DNA of 64,000 nucleotides from NCBI GenBank assembly GCA_037074615.1, contig CM073537.1, forward strand, positions 19,053,989 through 19,117,988, in the 5' to 3' direction. This document shows, piece by piece, positions 34,933 through 46,825 of this stretch. This DNA is from Leucaena leucocephala (lineage: Eukaryota; Streptophyta; Magnoliopsida; Fabales; Fabaceae). Within the stretch, counting starts at the first letter, position 1. Each line of letters starts with the position of its first letter. The position numbers were made by a program, and so were the translations under genes. Under the pieces are notes generated by a model. The model worked only from the letters and a program-made list of their open reading frames with translations, ran no database searches and was not told where the DNA came from.

Positions 34933-36323
34933 TTAAAGCTTAAGAGACAAGTCAAGACCCGAAGAATCAAGATCATCATCATCCTCTTTGGGAGCCTTTT
35001 CTGGTATAAACTTGATAAGTTGATCACCAGTAGCAGTAGTAGTTGAAGAAGAAGAATTATGCCCAACCTGATGACGGTTTAGAGGACTAATATCATTAAT
35101 TTCTTCAATCCTCAAAGTTCCAGAACTTGCCCTAATTCCGAACCTATCTGGGGTTTGATGATCATGCCTAAACCTAAAATTAGGGTTATTATAAGAAGGT
35201 TTGTGAATCATGGAGTCCATTCTAACCCCAAGTGGCCCATTATGATTGATCACAGGGTTAGGATGATAAGTAGGGTAATTACCATAATAAGAATAGTGTG
35301 GAGAATAGTAGTGACTCCCTAAGAAACCAAAATGATGATCAGAAACAATCCCTGCTTGTCGTCGTTTTGCAATTGCACGCTCTTGTTTGTGTGCGTTTTG
35401 ATGGCCTCCCAGGGCTTGTGAAGAAGAAAACTCTCTTTTGCAGAAGTTGCAACAAAAAGTCTTTTCCGTAGTAGTGTTCTTCTTCTCATGATCATCAAGA
35501 TAATCGTGCTCATGATCTTTTCCATTGTAAACATTTGTTTTAGATGATGAAGAACCTATTATGTTCACTTCAGATTTTAAGAAATCCAGCTTGATCTTCG
35601 ATTTACGACGAGAATCATCATCACTGCTGGTAATCTTCATGGAATATGTATCAAGCAACACAAGAGAAATCAATTGGTCAAATAGTCAACATATAAGAGT
35701 ATTTTGCTTTGATTTCAAAATAGCCTTCGGATTTGATTCATTCAACAGCTTTAAACTATTAAACGTTAAAAATTAATGGTTTTTTTGGAAATAAAATTAA
35801 GGGAAAACTAAATGTTTACATCTTTCAACTGGGTCAAAATTTATATGGGATAAAAGATTAATTTTTATAAATTAAAAAATAAATAATTGATACAATATAC
35901 TCAGGCACTTTTCTGTATTAGTCTTTCTCTGAATATATGATCACAAAACTTGTAATCTCTCTAACTTAAAAAAAAAAAAAAAGTGATTCAAAAAGAAGAA
36001 TTTCGGTTATATTATTTATTGTCTTATATTATTATTATATAACTGATGATTCGAACCTTTGTGTCTGTAAGATAAAACTAAAAAGGTGATTTCGAATCCC
36101 TTTGGTCAGAAAATACGAGTTATTGGGAAGTTTCTCTAACATAACCTTAAACATAATAATTAAAAAGAAAAGAAAGTTCTATGTATATATAAAGTATACT
36201 CACTTGAACCATCTTGATCTTCTGGTTTTCGATCACTTCATCCCTGGAACTTTCTCCTTTGGACCCTCCTGAGATGCTAGAGGCTTCAGAGGGAGAGAGA
36301 TTCACACTATTATTTGCAGCCAT
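34933..36323 (-). CDS. C2H2 zinc-finger transcription factor with QALGGHQ and EAR motif, 273 aa, two exons
   Basis: Plant C1-1i type single zinc-finger regulator, of the ZFP4/ZFP7-like group. Exon 1, 36323-36204 (40 codons, MAANNSVNLSPSEAS...); exon 2, 35634-34933. The junction CAA|GTGAGT to GAAG|ATT is in phase. The finger is CCNFCKREFSSSQALGGHQN followed by AHKQER, with the plant QALGGHQ DNA-recognition helix. The C-terminus is SGLDLSLKL, a textbook LxLxL EAR repression motif that recruits TOPLESS-type corepressors, so the protein is expected to be a nuclear repressor. The rest is Ser/Asn/His-rich. An ATG 15 bases upstream (36338) would add five residues. Target genes cannot be told. Confidence 0.88.
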
Positions 36324-36389
36324 GGAAGTAAAACACAAAGCAAAAGGAACCTAACTTTTCAAATTAATCAAGAAGAAAGAAGAAGGGTG

Positions 36390-36401
36390 TTTATATTTAT
36401 A
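36390..36401 (-). promoter_or_regulatory. TATA-like box of the zinc-finger gene
   Basis: ATAAATATAAAC on the minus strand, about 65-80 bp upstream of the ATG at 36323. Confidence 0.45.
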
Positions 36402-37597
36402 TTCAATTAGAGGCACAGCTATGGTAAATGCAACGTAATCTTTGAAGAAATGGAAAGAAATCTCCTTTTTTATTTTGCGGTTATGTGATTTTCATTAGTA
36501 GTACTGAGTGATTGATCTGATTTGATAACCAAGCTTCCTCAAATTTAAACACATCATTGCATGAATAATATTTAATGCTAATTATTGTAATAGTCAAATC
36601 AAATCGTCAATAAAGAAGAGCATGAAGGGTTTGGTGTTAGTGCATCACGGCTTTTATGCAGTTTGTGTATGATTTCAACCGAGAAGTAAAAATAGGAAAC
36701 CCGGAAATAATTACTTGATTAAATAAATTAATTATTTGATCATGTCTTTGAACTTGGCCTCTTGATGAAGAGAAGAACTATCAAACAAATGAAAGAGATA
36801 ATTTTGGCATGATTGATGGTTTTATTTATGGAAATGAATTCAGTACAATTTGTGAGCTTCTAGTCTAATCTTCTTAGGAAGATCTACACGATCACTTTTG
36901 ATACCAATCATTTGTTATCATGCCATATCATTCTCTTAAATGGATGCATGGGTTAATGTTCAGAACAATAAATCGGGGAAGTAATTCCATAGCCAGTCTG
37001 GTTAAAAGTTTTAAATAATTAATTAGATTAAATTTTATATTTGTTTATCTTTACTAAACTTAAGCGATATCGTTTTGATTTTTTTAAAAAAAAATATCAA
37101 TCAATTACGTTTCAACTTTAATAACTGGAGTTTTTTATTAAATATTTTTGTTAAGGTTATATACAAATATTTTTGTATATTTTAATTAAATTATACCCCC
37201 TCTGTTCCTAATTATAAAAACTAAAAAATAGGGATTGGATTTATTCCTAAATATAATATTATAATTTATTTTATCTTTTAAAATTATAATTTTCTCTAAT
37301 ATATTCATATATAATTGCACATATAAGAAGTTATCTATCAACAGTATTTCAAATACACATGATTGAATAGAGTATTTTGAAAAAATTAATACATAATCAT
37401 TATAATTAACTACTTTATCTAACTTCCTTAGTCTACCTAAATTAGTTAAATAGATTTTATAATTATGAACAAAGTGAGTATTATTTTAATCGTAATTAGG
37501 TTGACCCCGGTTTAACTACCATTATATGTTTAAGAGAACATTAATGATTACCGTATAAATTAAACATTAAAGATGAATCATGATCAGCCATAGTTTT
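36402..37597. other. Upstream region of the zinc-finger gene and spacer
   Basis: AT-rich; no coding or element boundaries supported. Confidence 0.35.
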
Positions 37598-37605
37598 ATG
37601 AGTAC

Positions 37606-38405
37606 TAGGGGTGTTCATAAAGCCCGCGGCCCGGTATGCCCACCCGAGCCCGCGAAAAAATGGCCCTGCCCAGCCCGATAAATATAGGGCAGGGCTGGGC
37701 ATCGGGCTGCAAAATGCAGCCCATGCTTTTTTCGGGCTGGGCACCGGGCAAGGGGGTTGCCCTGCCCTGCCCTGCCCATGAGCACCCTTTTTTTATTTTT
37801 TTATTTTCTTCGTAGATGCTACACTTAGAAAGGAGAATATGATAGTTACTGGTGACTAAAGGGTCATTTTAGAAATATAAGTAGTTAAGTACGTTAAGTT
37901 GCATCTTTTAATATTTATAACTACATTAATTTTTTAACTTTATTAATCATAATATGATTACATTACAAATTATAATTATTTATTTTATTTTTTTTAGATA
38001 CTTCATCCTTGTCAACATTTGAGAAATTGATGTAAAGTTGTAATTATAAACTACTTAGACTTCAAGGTTTTTTTATATGCAATGAATTTTAAAACTTTAA
38101 TTATTATCTTTTTGTTACCTTATTTTTAGTGGATTATAGATATTATTTAACTCTTGAAAATATATGAATATGATATTATTTTAGAAATTTATAATTGCAG
38201 ATTTTTTTCACAACATGAGCATGGCATCACAACTTGGGCATGCCCAGCCCGCCCACGCCCAGCCCGCCCATGCCCAGCCCAAAATAGTTAGGGCTTTTAC
38301 CGGGTAGGGCCGGGCATCGGGCTGCAAAATGCAGCCCATGCTTTTTCTGGGCAGGGCACCGGGCAGGGGGGTCGCCCTGCCCAGCCCTGCCCATGAACAC
38401 CCCTA
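37606..38405. mobile_element. Non-autonomous hAT-type element, 800 bp, with perfect 8-bp target duplication
   Basis: Flanked by ATGAGTAC on both sides (37598-37605 and 38406-38413). The tips are TAGGGGTGTTCAT and its inverse ATGAACACCCCTA; 8-bp duplications and such tips are typical of hAT elements. The outer parts are GC-rich (runs of CCCTGCCC, GGGCTGGGC), the middle ~400 bp AT-rich and non-coding. Unusually, a ~90-bp block (GGGCATCGGGCTGCAAAATG...CCCTGCCC) occurs in the same direction in both arms, about 37690-37780 and 38310-38400, in addition to the inverted tips. No transposase, so mobilised in trans if at all. The intact duplication suggests a fairly recent insertion. Confidence 0.85.
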
Positions 38406-38778
38406 ATGAGTACATAGGACCACTTTGTTTGAGGCTTTGTTCCATATCTTGCTCCATTGGAATATACTAATTATATATTCATTCAATTGTCTCATTTTTT
38501 TAATGTCATTGATATAAGAGATGTCATTTATAACCTATCTATTTCTATCCCCATATATTTAGAAAGTTTCAAAATTTTAAAATTTGGCTAGAACAAGGTA
38601 TTTATCTTCTTCTTCTTACAGTGAAGGATGAACAATAGCCAACTAATCATTATGCCCTCTCAGAAAAAAATACTCTTTTTGTAAGAAAACTATAAAGAAC
38701 AAGGCTCCAGCATCACAAGTTTGGCGGTGATAAAGCCCAAGATATAGCTTCAACCCAATCCTTAGAAAAGTCCAAGTC

Positions 38779-38780
38779 CA

Positions 38781-38814
<34 letters not shown>
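38779..38814. repeat. (AT)n microsatellite
   Basis: Uninterrupted TA/AT dinucleotide run immediately upstream of the second PIF-like element. Confidence 0.9.
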
Positions 38815-38819
<5 letters not shown>

Positions 38820-39236
38820 CTGAAAATTGTTTAGTTTACTGGCAACTGATAATACCAGATTCATAAGGTAACTAGGCTTTGTTTGATTCAATGAAAGGGA
38901 GGGTAGGTTAGGTTAATTTAAGAGAAGATAAGGGAGAGTAGGAGAGGTTATAAGTGTGAAGGTAGAGGAAGAAAGATGATATTTTTTGTTTAGTTCAGGA
39001 GGGGAGGGGAGTGGAGGTAATAAAAAATTGACAAATATACCCTTATACCTTTATTTAAATTTATTTATATTTTATTTACAATATTTATATCAGAATTATT
39101 ATTTTTTTATCTATAAATTTTAAAAAACTTTTTACCTCATTTATATATATATGATAAAAAAATATAATAAACTTTTAACAATATCCCCCATCAATTTTAC
39201 AATTATTATAAAGAAGGAAAGTTCAGCTCAAAATCT

Positions 39237-39518
39237 TTGAAGAATTGTGTTGCCGAGGAGATGGCTGCATCACTAGGCACTCTTGTGCAAACTCCACCAA
39301 TAATTGCCAACTTGAGCAGCTATGATTTGAATGCATTGCCTGGAGAAGACCTAAGTAATTGCATGCATCTTGACATGTTCACCACTGAGAGGAAACAAGT
39401 TTTAGAGCTTTCAAAGGAATCACAACTCTGGTACAAGTGCAAACAGGGGCTGGCATGGTATTTTCATCAAATTGAATCAAATTCTATCCAACATCCTGTT
39501 TATCCCACTCAAATTTGA
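39237..39518 (+). other. Unrecognised open frame inside the second PIF-like element (about 84-93 aa)
   Basis: From the ATG at 39264 the frame reads MAASLGTLVQTPPIIANLSS... with LSKESQLWYKCKQGLAWYF, a composition and codon use more coding-like than the surrounding DNA. I do not recognise a family. It may be a second captured exon or chance. No splice partners were identified. Confidence 0.3.
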
Positions 39519-40149
39519 TCTTTGTCACTTCAGAAGAAGCCTGCCTATTTAAGTCCTCACTCACTTTTTTCTCTTTTCCTAGGGATAAACTTGGAAGTTA
39601 AAGGCAAGTCCACTGGAACATAAAAGATGCAGTATATCTCAATAGATCAATCATAGCCCTTTCCTAAACAGTTTAGATAGCGTTGCACCCCTACAATACC
39701 ATGTTTAACCATTGGAAAACAAAAGCAGTTTATTAACCATAGGATGGGGATGAATGCGTTAAACTTATTCTTAAATTTATCGACACAATCAACCAAAAGC
39801 ATTATTTTCAAGTCAACTATGAGGAAATTCTAAGCATCCAGAGAGTCAAAGTAACGTCCTAAAGGAGTTAGCTTGCCATGAGGTCAATGATAATAATTAG
39901 ACAAATAAGTTAGCTTGCCAAGAAGATTATATCACCTTCTATAATTCTAATAAATTTGACACCAAATAATTAGATTTCAGTATAAGTATTTTCGGTAATG
40001 AAATGATATGTTTCTTACCTTACAGAACTCAGCAAGTATAGCGGGACATGGAGAGAATTCTTTCCCCAGTATCCAACATAGGAATAAGAAAATGTGCATA
40101 TCATAGAGAAGAGTAAAAGAAAAGAGAATAAGGAAAATAAAGAGCTAAC

Positions 40150-40525
40150 CTATTCCCCTCGCAAGTAGGACAAAGGCAGGGATTAATGACAATAAGGTCA
40201 TACAAAGGCGACCATTCAATGGTGGAATTTCCTTTGCACAACTTGCATATATAAAACCCCTTCCCTCTACAGGCCATGCATGGCAGTGCAACCTTTTTTT
40301 GCCCTAAACCCACATTCTTCAAACGTCTAATTTGTGAAGGGAACAAACAAATCAGAATAGGAAATATCCAAAAAGACATGAATGTTAGCTAGTTTTTACC
40401 CGTTTCTTCTCAGATACAAGATGAAAGGTATTGAGAGTAACAGTATAAGTCAGGTTGAGAGTGACAATCCCATGCAAGATGACTCCAGTTCCCATCATCA
40501 ACGTTCCCAATGACCAAGGATTCAT
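40150..40525 (-). pseudogene. Captured fragment of a small membrane protein with DnaJ-type Cys-rich repeats
   Basis: Two exons join in phase: 40525-40400 (42 codons from ATG, MNPWSLGTLM..., one hydrophobic segment, ending SEKKR) and 40316-40150. The second has the zinc-binding repeats CMACRGKG, CKLCKGNS and CPTCEGNR, as in BSD2-like / DnaJ Cys-rich small proteins (At1g22630-type). The family normally ends with a further Cys pair (RCLNCLGKGY), which I do not find downstream, so the gene copy is 3'-truncated. An intron remains, so capture was from genomic DNA. Upstream, about 40640-40890, lies a GC-richer leader-like stretch adjoining arm A, as in the first element. Confidence 0.6.
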
Positions 40526-41281
40526 ATCGTGGAATATGTGTGACTATCAGAGGCAATTTCTCAAACAATATAGACCACCCAAATTCCAGCGTTTGGTTAG
40601 CAATAGTTATTGACTCAACTCTATACTACGGGGCAAAATTTCAAATCCCAATCCAGATGGCGTGCACGAATCCAATAGGAGAAGACGAACAGATTGAGAG
40701 ACGACAAAGCGGAGTTCCTACCGTCCTCACTCCGATTGACACTGTCAATGGTCCAAGATCAAAGAAGAAGAAGAGCGAAGCGGCAGCAGTCGGCCTCCTG
40801 TCCTCAGTCGCAGGAGAGAAGACGATGAAGAACACTATCCTCTGCTCTCTGGAGGAAATGAGAACCGAAAAAGGGTTTTTACCCTCAGGGGCAAACGTGG
40901 AAAATTGAAAAATAAGCAGGGGTAATTTAGTCAATATAACATAAAATATTTTTCATCTCTCCAAAAAATCCCAAATTTGGAGGGGTGAGAGAGAGGGATA
41001 GGGGAGCAGAAAAAGATAAAAAAATTTCCCTCCCCTCCCCTCTATTTTTCTCAACCAAACACACTTATATCTCCCCTCTCCTCCAAACCCCCCCAACTAA
41101 ACGATGCCTAATGGAGATTGAATTTAAGAAAAAAAATAATTTTTTGTATTATGATAAACTAATATTTAATTTTTTATTAAAAAAATACTCATATTTAATA
41201 ATCAATAATATTTTAAATATAATTATGGCTAATAAAAAGATATATATTTTTCTCAAAAAAAATTCACACAATTCATACTAG

Positions 41282-41890
41282 GGGTGTGCACAATGCTTTG
41301 TGTTTGGTCCGCTAGCCTGAGCCCGATAAAAAATTGCCCAACCTGACCTAAAAAAAATTGCCCAAAATATATTTGGGCAAGGTCGGGCCGGGTCAAGTGT
41401 CGTGCAAGGCAGGGCATTGGGTATGGTATGCCGCCCTGCCCATTTGGCCCGGCCTTATATATATGTTATTATTTTATTTTTTTATAATCTTATTTTTTTT
41501 AGCTTATTCTATTTATAACCCTACATTTTTCACTTTAGTTGACAATTCTCCTTGCTCATTTTTAAAGTATTGAACATAACTCTTATATTTATATAGATAC
41601 CGAAGTTACTCATATGTTTTACTTGACAATCATTCAATTATTGATGTTACAATACCGCTACAGATATCCGAACCCTACAGATTTCAATCTTTCTTTTTTA
41701 TATATGCAATAGACTTCAAAACTTTAATTATTATCTTTTTATTACTTTATTTTTAGTGGATTATGAATATTATTTAACTCTTGAAGATATAAATATGATA
41801 TTATTTTATAAGTTTATAATTGTAATTTTTTTTTCACAATATGAATGGGGTATCACGATTTGGGTATATCCAGCCTGCTCACGTCTAAAA
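41282..41890. mobile_element. Decayed, truncated relative of the 800-bp hAT element
   Basis: Starts TAGGGGTGTGCACAATG, like the hAT tip at 37606, with a GC-rich arm (GCCCGATAAA, GGGCAAGG, CCGCCCTGCCCA). Its AT-rich interior, about 41700-41880, aligns with 38075-38250: shared CTTTAATTATTATCTTTTT, TTTTTAGTGGATTAT, ATTATTTAACTCTTGAA. The right arm and tip are missing and no target duplication was found. Confidence 0.6.
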
Positions 41891-42179
41891 ACAAAAAACA
41901 AAAATTTAACATTGATGATGATCTTAAAATGATTCCCATAAATTTTCAGGCAACTTAAATTTAAAACACTCCAATGTGAAATGAATTAAACCCCAACTTT
42001 TTTTTTTGTTAAAGTGGAAATTATATGATGATGCTGATTAAAGACGAATTGACCAACTTTGGGGTTTCTTCTGTATATAAGTCACAAATTAAATAAAAGA
42101 ATATTACTAAATTCTGTAAAAAGAAAAAAGACAGAATAATATTAAAGGAAGACCTGAATGATTTACTTAACTTCTTGAC

Positions 42180-42295
42180 TGAGATGTGAAAAGTTCCTCA
42201 GTCGCCACAGACGCAAACTTCCGAGGAAGAAGAAGGGCCATCATCGATCGATCCGTTCACCATTTCACTGCTTCATCCATAATCGCTCAGATTGT
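42180..42295 (+). other. Probable 5' UTR exon of the first DUF247 gene
   Basis: GC-richer than its surroundings, ending CAGATT|GTAAGC. An acceptor, CTGCAG|TGATGAAATATACAA, stands at about 43173 just upstream of the start codon. The same pair (AT|GTAAGCT ... AG|TGATCAAATATACG) flanks the start of the gene at 50012, so a 5' UTR intron of the same layout is shared by the tandem copies. Confidence 0.5.
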
Positions 42296-43239
42296 AAGCT
42301 TTCGGGTCCTCTAAAATTACTTGATCTTTGCGTTACTCGATGCTCATTTATTTGCCCTTTGACTTTCTATTTTGCATATAGTCCCCTAAAATTACTTTCT
42401 CTTTGCGTTGTTTTTCAATGGATATGGATATGAATCGATGCTCATATATTTGCCCTTTGACTTTGTATTTTGCATATATATATATATATACCATGAATTG
42501 AAGTTAATCGAGTTTTCTCTTTTATAGCAAGTTTTAATTTCTCTCACGGTCCTTCTATTTTCACAAGAATTTTACTTGTAATTTGATTCCGTTTGTTGTA
42601 TGTGTAAGCACAAAGAAGCAAGGACCTAATGGTAATATGTTAAAATGATGGAATGCATGAAAAGAAGCTAGAAATGTATGTTAAAAGCGAGTTAGGGGAG
42701 AAAGTTCCATCCTGGAGATATACGAATTTAACACATAGTAAAAACAGAGTAAATAATTGAATCTGCCGATGAAATTTGGTAAGTATTTAGTATAAATCCT
42801 GAACTTTAAAATGAGTTGTAGGATTTGTATATTATGAATTTTCAAACTTTAGGCTGAAAATTGGAAAACTCTGTTCTTACCAAAAGAACAGTGCAATTTG
42901 ACGCCCACATTTTGAATTTTTAAACATGGTATGGTGTGGAATGATATTTTTGCCCTGGGTATAAGAGCTTTAAACAGAAACTTGAACCATTTTATTTCAA
43001 TTGTTCTGAAATTAGTTATTATTTTTAAAGTTGATCAAAAATTAAAGGTTATAGACTTTTCAAAGGGGATTAAATGAATTGAAGGGAATCAAACCTTGTC
43101 ACTCAACTACAGTTTCAAACTGGTATCATTCAATTAGCTTTTTTCTTTCCACCTTTACTTCTTTCTCTGCAGTGATGAAATATACAACTGATTGTTCTCC
43201 TTATATCAAAATTTGAAGATATACATATATATACACATA

Positions 43240-44589
43240 ATGGGGGAAGCGGTTGATATAACCGGAGGATTGAATCACATCACAGTGGATGTAAAATTTA
43301 TATCAAATTCACTCGTAAAAAGTCTGGGAGACAAGTTAGACAATCTCTCTCCTTTGTCCAGGAAATGTAGCATTTGCAGAGTTCCTGTTCATCTACGAGA
43401 ACGCAACGAGAAATCCTTCACTCCTCGAGAAATTTCAATTGGTCCACTTCATCACGACAATGACAACCTCAAACACATGCAAGAACACAAACTGAGGTTA
43501 CTAAAGTACTTTCTGTCACGAGCAAAGGTAAGCCTTGATGAATGTGTGCAACTCTTGAAGAGGAAAGAAGTGTATTTACGAGACTGTTATGCAGATCCCA
43601 TTGACTTTGACAGTGACAAGCTCATTGAGATCATTCTGGTAGATTCTGCTTTCATTCTTGAATTATTCTTCAGAAGTTATATCTCAGAATGTAATAACCA
43701 GTTGTTGCAAGATCAGTATTATGATCATCTTTTTTGTGGCCCATGGAAGCTACGGTTCATTAAAACCGATATGCTATTACTTGAGAATCAAGTTCCATTC
43801 TTCGTCATCGAGGACCTTCTTTCATTAGCTAGATCAGACATTTTTCCAATAAGGAACGATGTTCGGCGTTCAGCAATCTTTCTAACCTACGAGTTCTTCA
43901 AAAGGAAGTTAAATCTGTTAGATATGGATAACTTTGATATTGAAGAAAAAGTTGGTGATGAACTGGAAATACAACACTTTGTTGATTTTGCCAGAATATG
44001 TTATGTTCCTCGAAAGCTTCCATGCAAGAACAGACTAAAGTGCATGACTATGCCCAGAGCAACAAAGTTACGTGAAGCTGGAGTGAAGTTCAAGGCGATG
44101 AACAATGGGAGTCCTTTTGATATCAGATTCAAAGACGGGGTTTTGGAAATCTCAAGGTTGAGAATAAAAGATGCGACAGAGATTCTTCTGAGGAATCTGA
44201 TTGCATACGAACGTTGTCACTTGCATGATAATTATGTGAATGACTATGTCTTTATTCTTGATCGTCTGATAGAGACACCAGGTGATGTGGATTGGCTGAT
44301 GCATTGTGGGATTATTGAGTCAAAGTTATCAGGAACTCAAGAAGCGGCTTCTGTGATGAACAAGCTTTCACCAGGAATAACAATGGCGAGAAGAAGGTTC
44401 TATTTCTCAGAACTGTGTGAGAATTTGGATGATTATTACAGAGTGCCTTGGCATAAATGGAGGGTGACTCTGAAAGAGGACTATTTCAGTAATCCATGGG
44501 CAATTATCTCAGCCATTGCAGCAAGTTCACTTCTTCTGCTCACCCTCGTCCAGACTTTTTATGCAGTCATGTCCTATTATATTGGCTAG
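43240..44589 (+). CDS. DUF247 (UPF0481) protein, copy 1, 449 aa
   Basis: Plant-specific DUF247 family; biochemical function unknown, although members sit at the S and Z self-incompatibility loci of grasses. One coding exon. Start chosen at 43240 (MGEAVDITGG), the ATG that aligns with the start of the paralogue at 50012. Family landmarks: CSICRVP, FTPREISIGPLHH, HKLRLLKYFLSR, LRDCYADPIDFDSDKLIEII, DSAFILELFFR, GPWKLRFIKTDMLLLENQVP, FFVIEDLL, LPRATKLREAGVKFK-like block (MPRATKLREAGVKFK), DIRFKDGVLEI, RNLIAYERCH, YVNDYVFILDRLIETPGDV, and a C-terminal transmembrane helix after FSNPWAIISAIAASSLLLLT. Complete and without lesions. Confidence 0.92.
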   Translation: MGEAVDITGGLNHITVDVKFISNSLVKSLGDKLDNLSPLSRKCSICRVPVHLRERNEKSFTPREISIGPLHHDNDNLKHMQEHKLRLLKYFLSRAKVSLDECVQLLKRKEVYLRDCYADPIDFDSDKLIEIILVDSAFILELFFRSYISECNNQLLQDQYYDHLFCGPWKLRFIKTDMLLLENQVPFFVIEDLLSLARSDIFPIRNDVRRSAIFLTYEFFKRKLNLLDMDNFDIEEKVGDELEIQHFVDFARICYVPRKLPCKNRLKCMTMPRATKLREAGVKFKAMNNGSPFDIRFKDGVLEISRLRIKDATEILLRNLIAYERCHLHDNYVNDYVFILDRLIETPGDVDWLMHCGIIESKLSGTQEAASVMNKLSPGITMARRRFYFSELCENLDDYYRVPWHKWRVTLKEDYFSNPWAIISAIAASSLLLLTLVQTFYAVMSYYIG

Positions 44590-45945
44590 TTTGTGTAAAT
44601 AGGCTTCTCTGCTTTGCAGATCCATCACTTACAAATGTGTGTGAGTGTGGACACACCTATATCTCTATGTATAAATAAGAGAGAAACTGATATTTTAATC
44701 TTCACAGACAAATCCACAGAGAATTAGGTTGGATTGCTGTGAGTATTTTACAAGTTGGTTGTTAAAAATATTTACTGGAAGTTGGTGTTTTAGGGAAGAT
44801 ATGTATGTCTTAATAGATCTCTGTTCGATCCATTGTTTTACACGGTTGTTTGGATGGGTGTGTGCGTGTATTAGAGGTACAACAAGTTAGTAGCAAATTC
44901 CTCTATATTTTAATTTGTGTGTACAAATTTGATTTATTTTATTTATTGAGTATTGATAGTTTGTGTATATAAAAATTGAGGGTTAAGGGTTAATTTTATT
45001 CAAAGAGTTTTTGAATACGAACTATGAGTATCAAAAAGTTTTTTTTTTATTTATATCACTTTCAAAATATTTAAAAATAAGCAATGTTACCTTTGACTAT
45101 TAAAAGTGTAAATGTTCAACCTTAGTTTTTTAGCAACGTTTTTTAGGTAAGCTTAAATATTTATTATCAAAAATAGTAACTAATCTCCTTACACCGTTTA
45201 CTTCTTAAAAGAGTTTTAGTGTTAGTTATGAGACATTCTTTATACACACTGTTAGTAATTAAATCCCTCCCTGACTTGATGTTTAAGGATAGTTAGGGTG
45301 ATTCTACTCTTTTTTTATTATTTTTAGAATAATATTAATCTAAAATTTTTTTTAAACAACTATAACTCTTACGTAAAAATTTTTAAATTAAAATTAGACG
45401 TTAACGCAAAAACTCATATGTAGTTCCATTCTTTTTATTTTTATCATCACGTTGTATTTATATGAAATGGGAAAATTACATCAATATACTTATATTTACA
45501 ATTTTATCTACTATATATATGTAATTTACAGGAACTATCTCTAGTTAGAATAATTATAAGGTGATTATTAAATTGTTTTTTGTGAACCTAAATATCTACT
45601 ATTAGTAATAATGATTAATTCTCTCACATAATATAATAAATTTTAAAAATAAAAAAAGTGTATAATGAAAAATAGACACAGTATCTGTTTGGGCCTCTAT
45701 GAAGCCCACATTTAACTAATGTATTCTCATTTTTGAGCAAAGTACCTTTAATTAGAGTCATCATTAGATTTAATTTATCTCTAGCTATCGTAGGTCGGCT
45801 GGGGAATAGGGCATGAGTCTACTAAATTAGGAACAGGATGGGATGTCTCGAAGTTGAAGGTAATCCCGAGCTGCGTCCGGTCCTGATACCATCTTTGTTC
45901 CATCCCATTTCAAAAGGGGATGTGTAGAAGATGAACAATGAATAA
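44590..45945. other. Spacer between DUF247 copies 1 and 2
   Basis: AT-rich after about 300 bp of probable 3' UTR. No coding supported. Ends at the poly(T) edge of SINE copy 1. Confidence 0.4.
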
Positions 45946-46112
45946 TTTTTTTTTCACCCTATTTATCAGAGTTTTGCTCTGACTATATCTAGATCTGACT
46001 CACGTCGTGCATCTGGCTATGGTAGGTGAGTCTCCTAACAGAAATTTTCTGCGTACGCCAAAACTCGAACTCGAGACCTTGTTTAAGTGATACCGAGCTG
46101 CTTATCACTATA
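45946..46112 (-). mobile_element. tRNA-derived SINE, copy 1 (minus strand, diverged)
   Basis: Read on the minus strand it has a degenerate tRNA-like head (GTGATAAGCAGCTCGG), a B-box-like GGTCTCGAGTTCGAG, a body with GAAAATTTCTGTTAGGAGA and CAGATGCACGACGTGAG, and an A9 tail (T run at 45946-45954 on the + strand). The same sequence recurs at 49065-49256 and 49260-49441. Confidence 0.6.
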
Positions 46113-46825
46113 ATATTAAAGCACAATAACCATGAACATGTAGTATTGAAGCACAATAATATTTCATTATGCCCATTTCAAGGGATAACCATGGACGCCG
46201 AACTGACACAGTAATTTATGATGACGTTTTCCACAACTATTGGATTTTTTTTAGTGGTCTAACTGATTCATCAAAATTTTATCATAACTATATTTGAATT
46301 AGACCCGCGTCACGCATTTAACTATAGTAATGACTTCAACTATTTTTTAAAAAATTTTGTTAAAAACATAAAATTATTATTTAAGGAAGAATTGAATAAT
46401 GACTTGACTTTGTCTACTAGTTCACTTTGAGAGATGACATATATATATATTACCAGTTCCTCGCCCCTAGTCACAAACGCAAACTTCCCACCATTCATTT
46501 TTCTACTTTGTCCATTTTTAGAATATACTTCTACATTAAATAGAATAATTAAAAAAGAAGTTAAAAATATATAATATTAAAAAAAATTATTAAATTGACT
46601 TAAATTATTCTAATAAAAATATAATTTCAATATATACTTATAATCTCAAAATTTAACTTCCTATCCCTCAAAATGTAAGCTTTCCTCCTCTAATTACTTT
46701 CCCTTTTATCTTCAGTTAACTCTAAGATTTAGAAAAAAAATTTATTATCTTTTTTTTGCTGTGATGATATAAATATACAACTGCTTGTTCTCCTTATTTC
46801 AAAATTTGAAGATATATACAGATCT

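Larger units (their letters stand above)
38875..41108 (-). mobile_element. Second PIF/Harbinger-like gene-carrying element, inverted relative to the first
   Basis: Left end GGCTTTGTTTGATTCAA, right end as reverse complement GGCATCGTTTAGTTGGGG. The right ~230 bp (arm A, about 40880-41108) matches, as reverse complement, arm A of the 6888-10394 element through words such as GGGGAGATATAAGTGTGTTT, CCCTCTCTCTCACCCCTCC and CTAAATTA. The left ~200 bp (arm B) matches that element's other end: TTTAGTTCAGGAGGGGAGGG, AATTGACA. Flanking triplets are CTA (left) and TAA (right), so the TWA duplication is not intact. Between the arms is a different host gene fragment on the minus strand and a short open frame on the plus strand. 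No transposase. Confidence 0.7.

Noticed and set aside
42476..42492. TATA box of DUF247 copy 1
   Set aside because: The TA repeat lies within the probable 5' UTR intron, downstream of the putative first exon.
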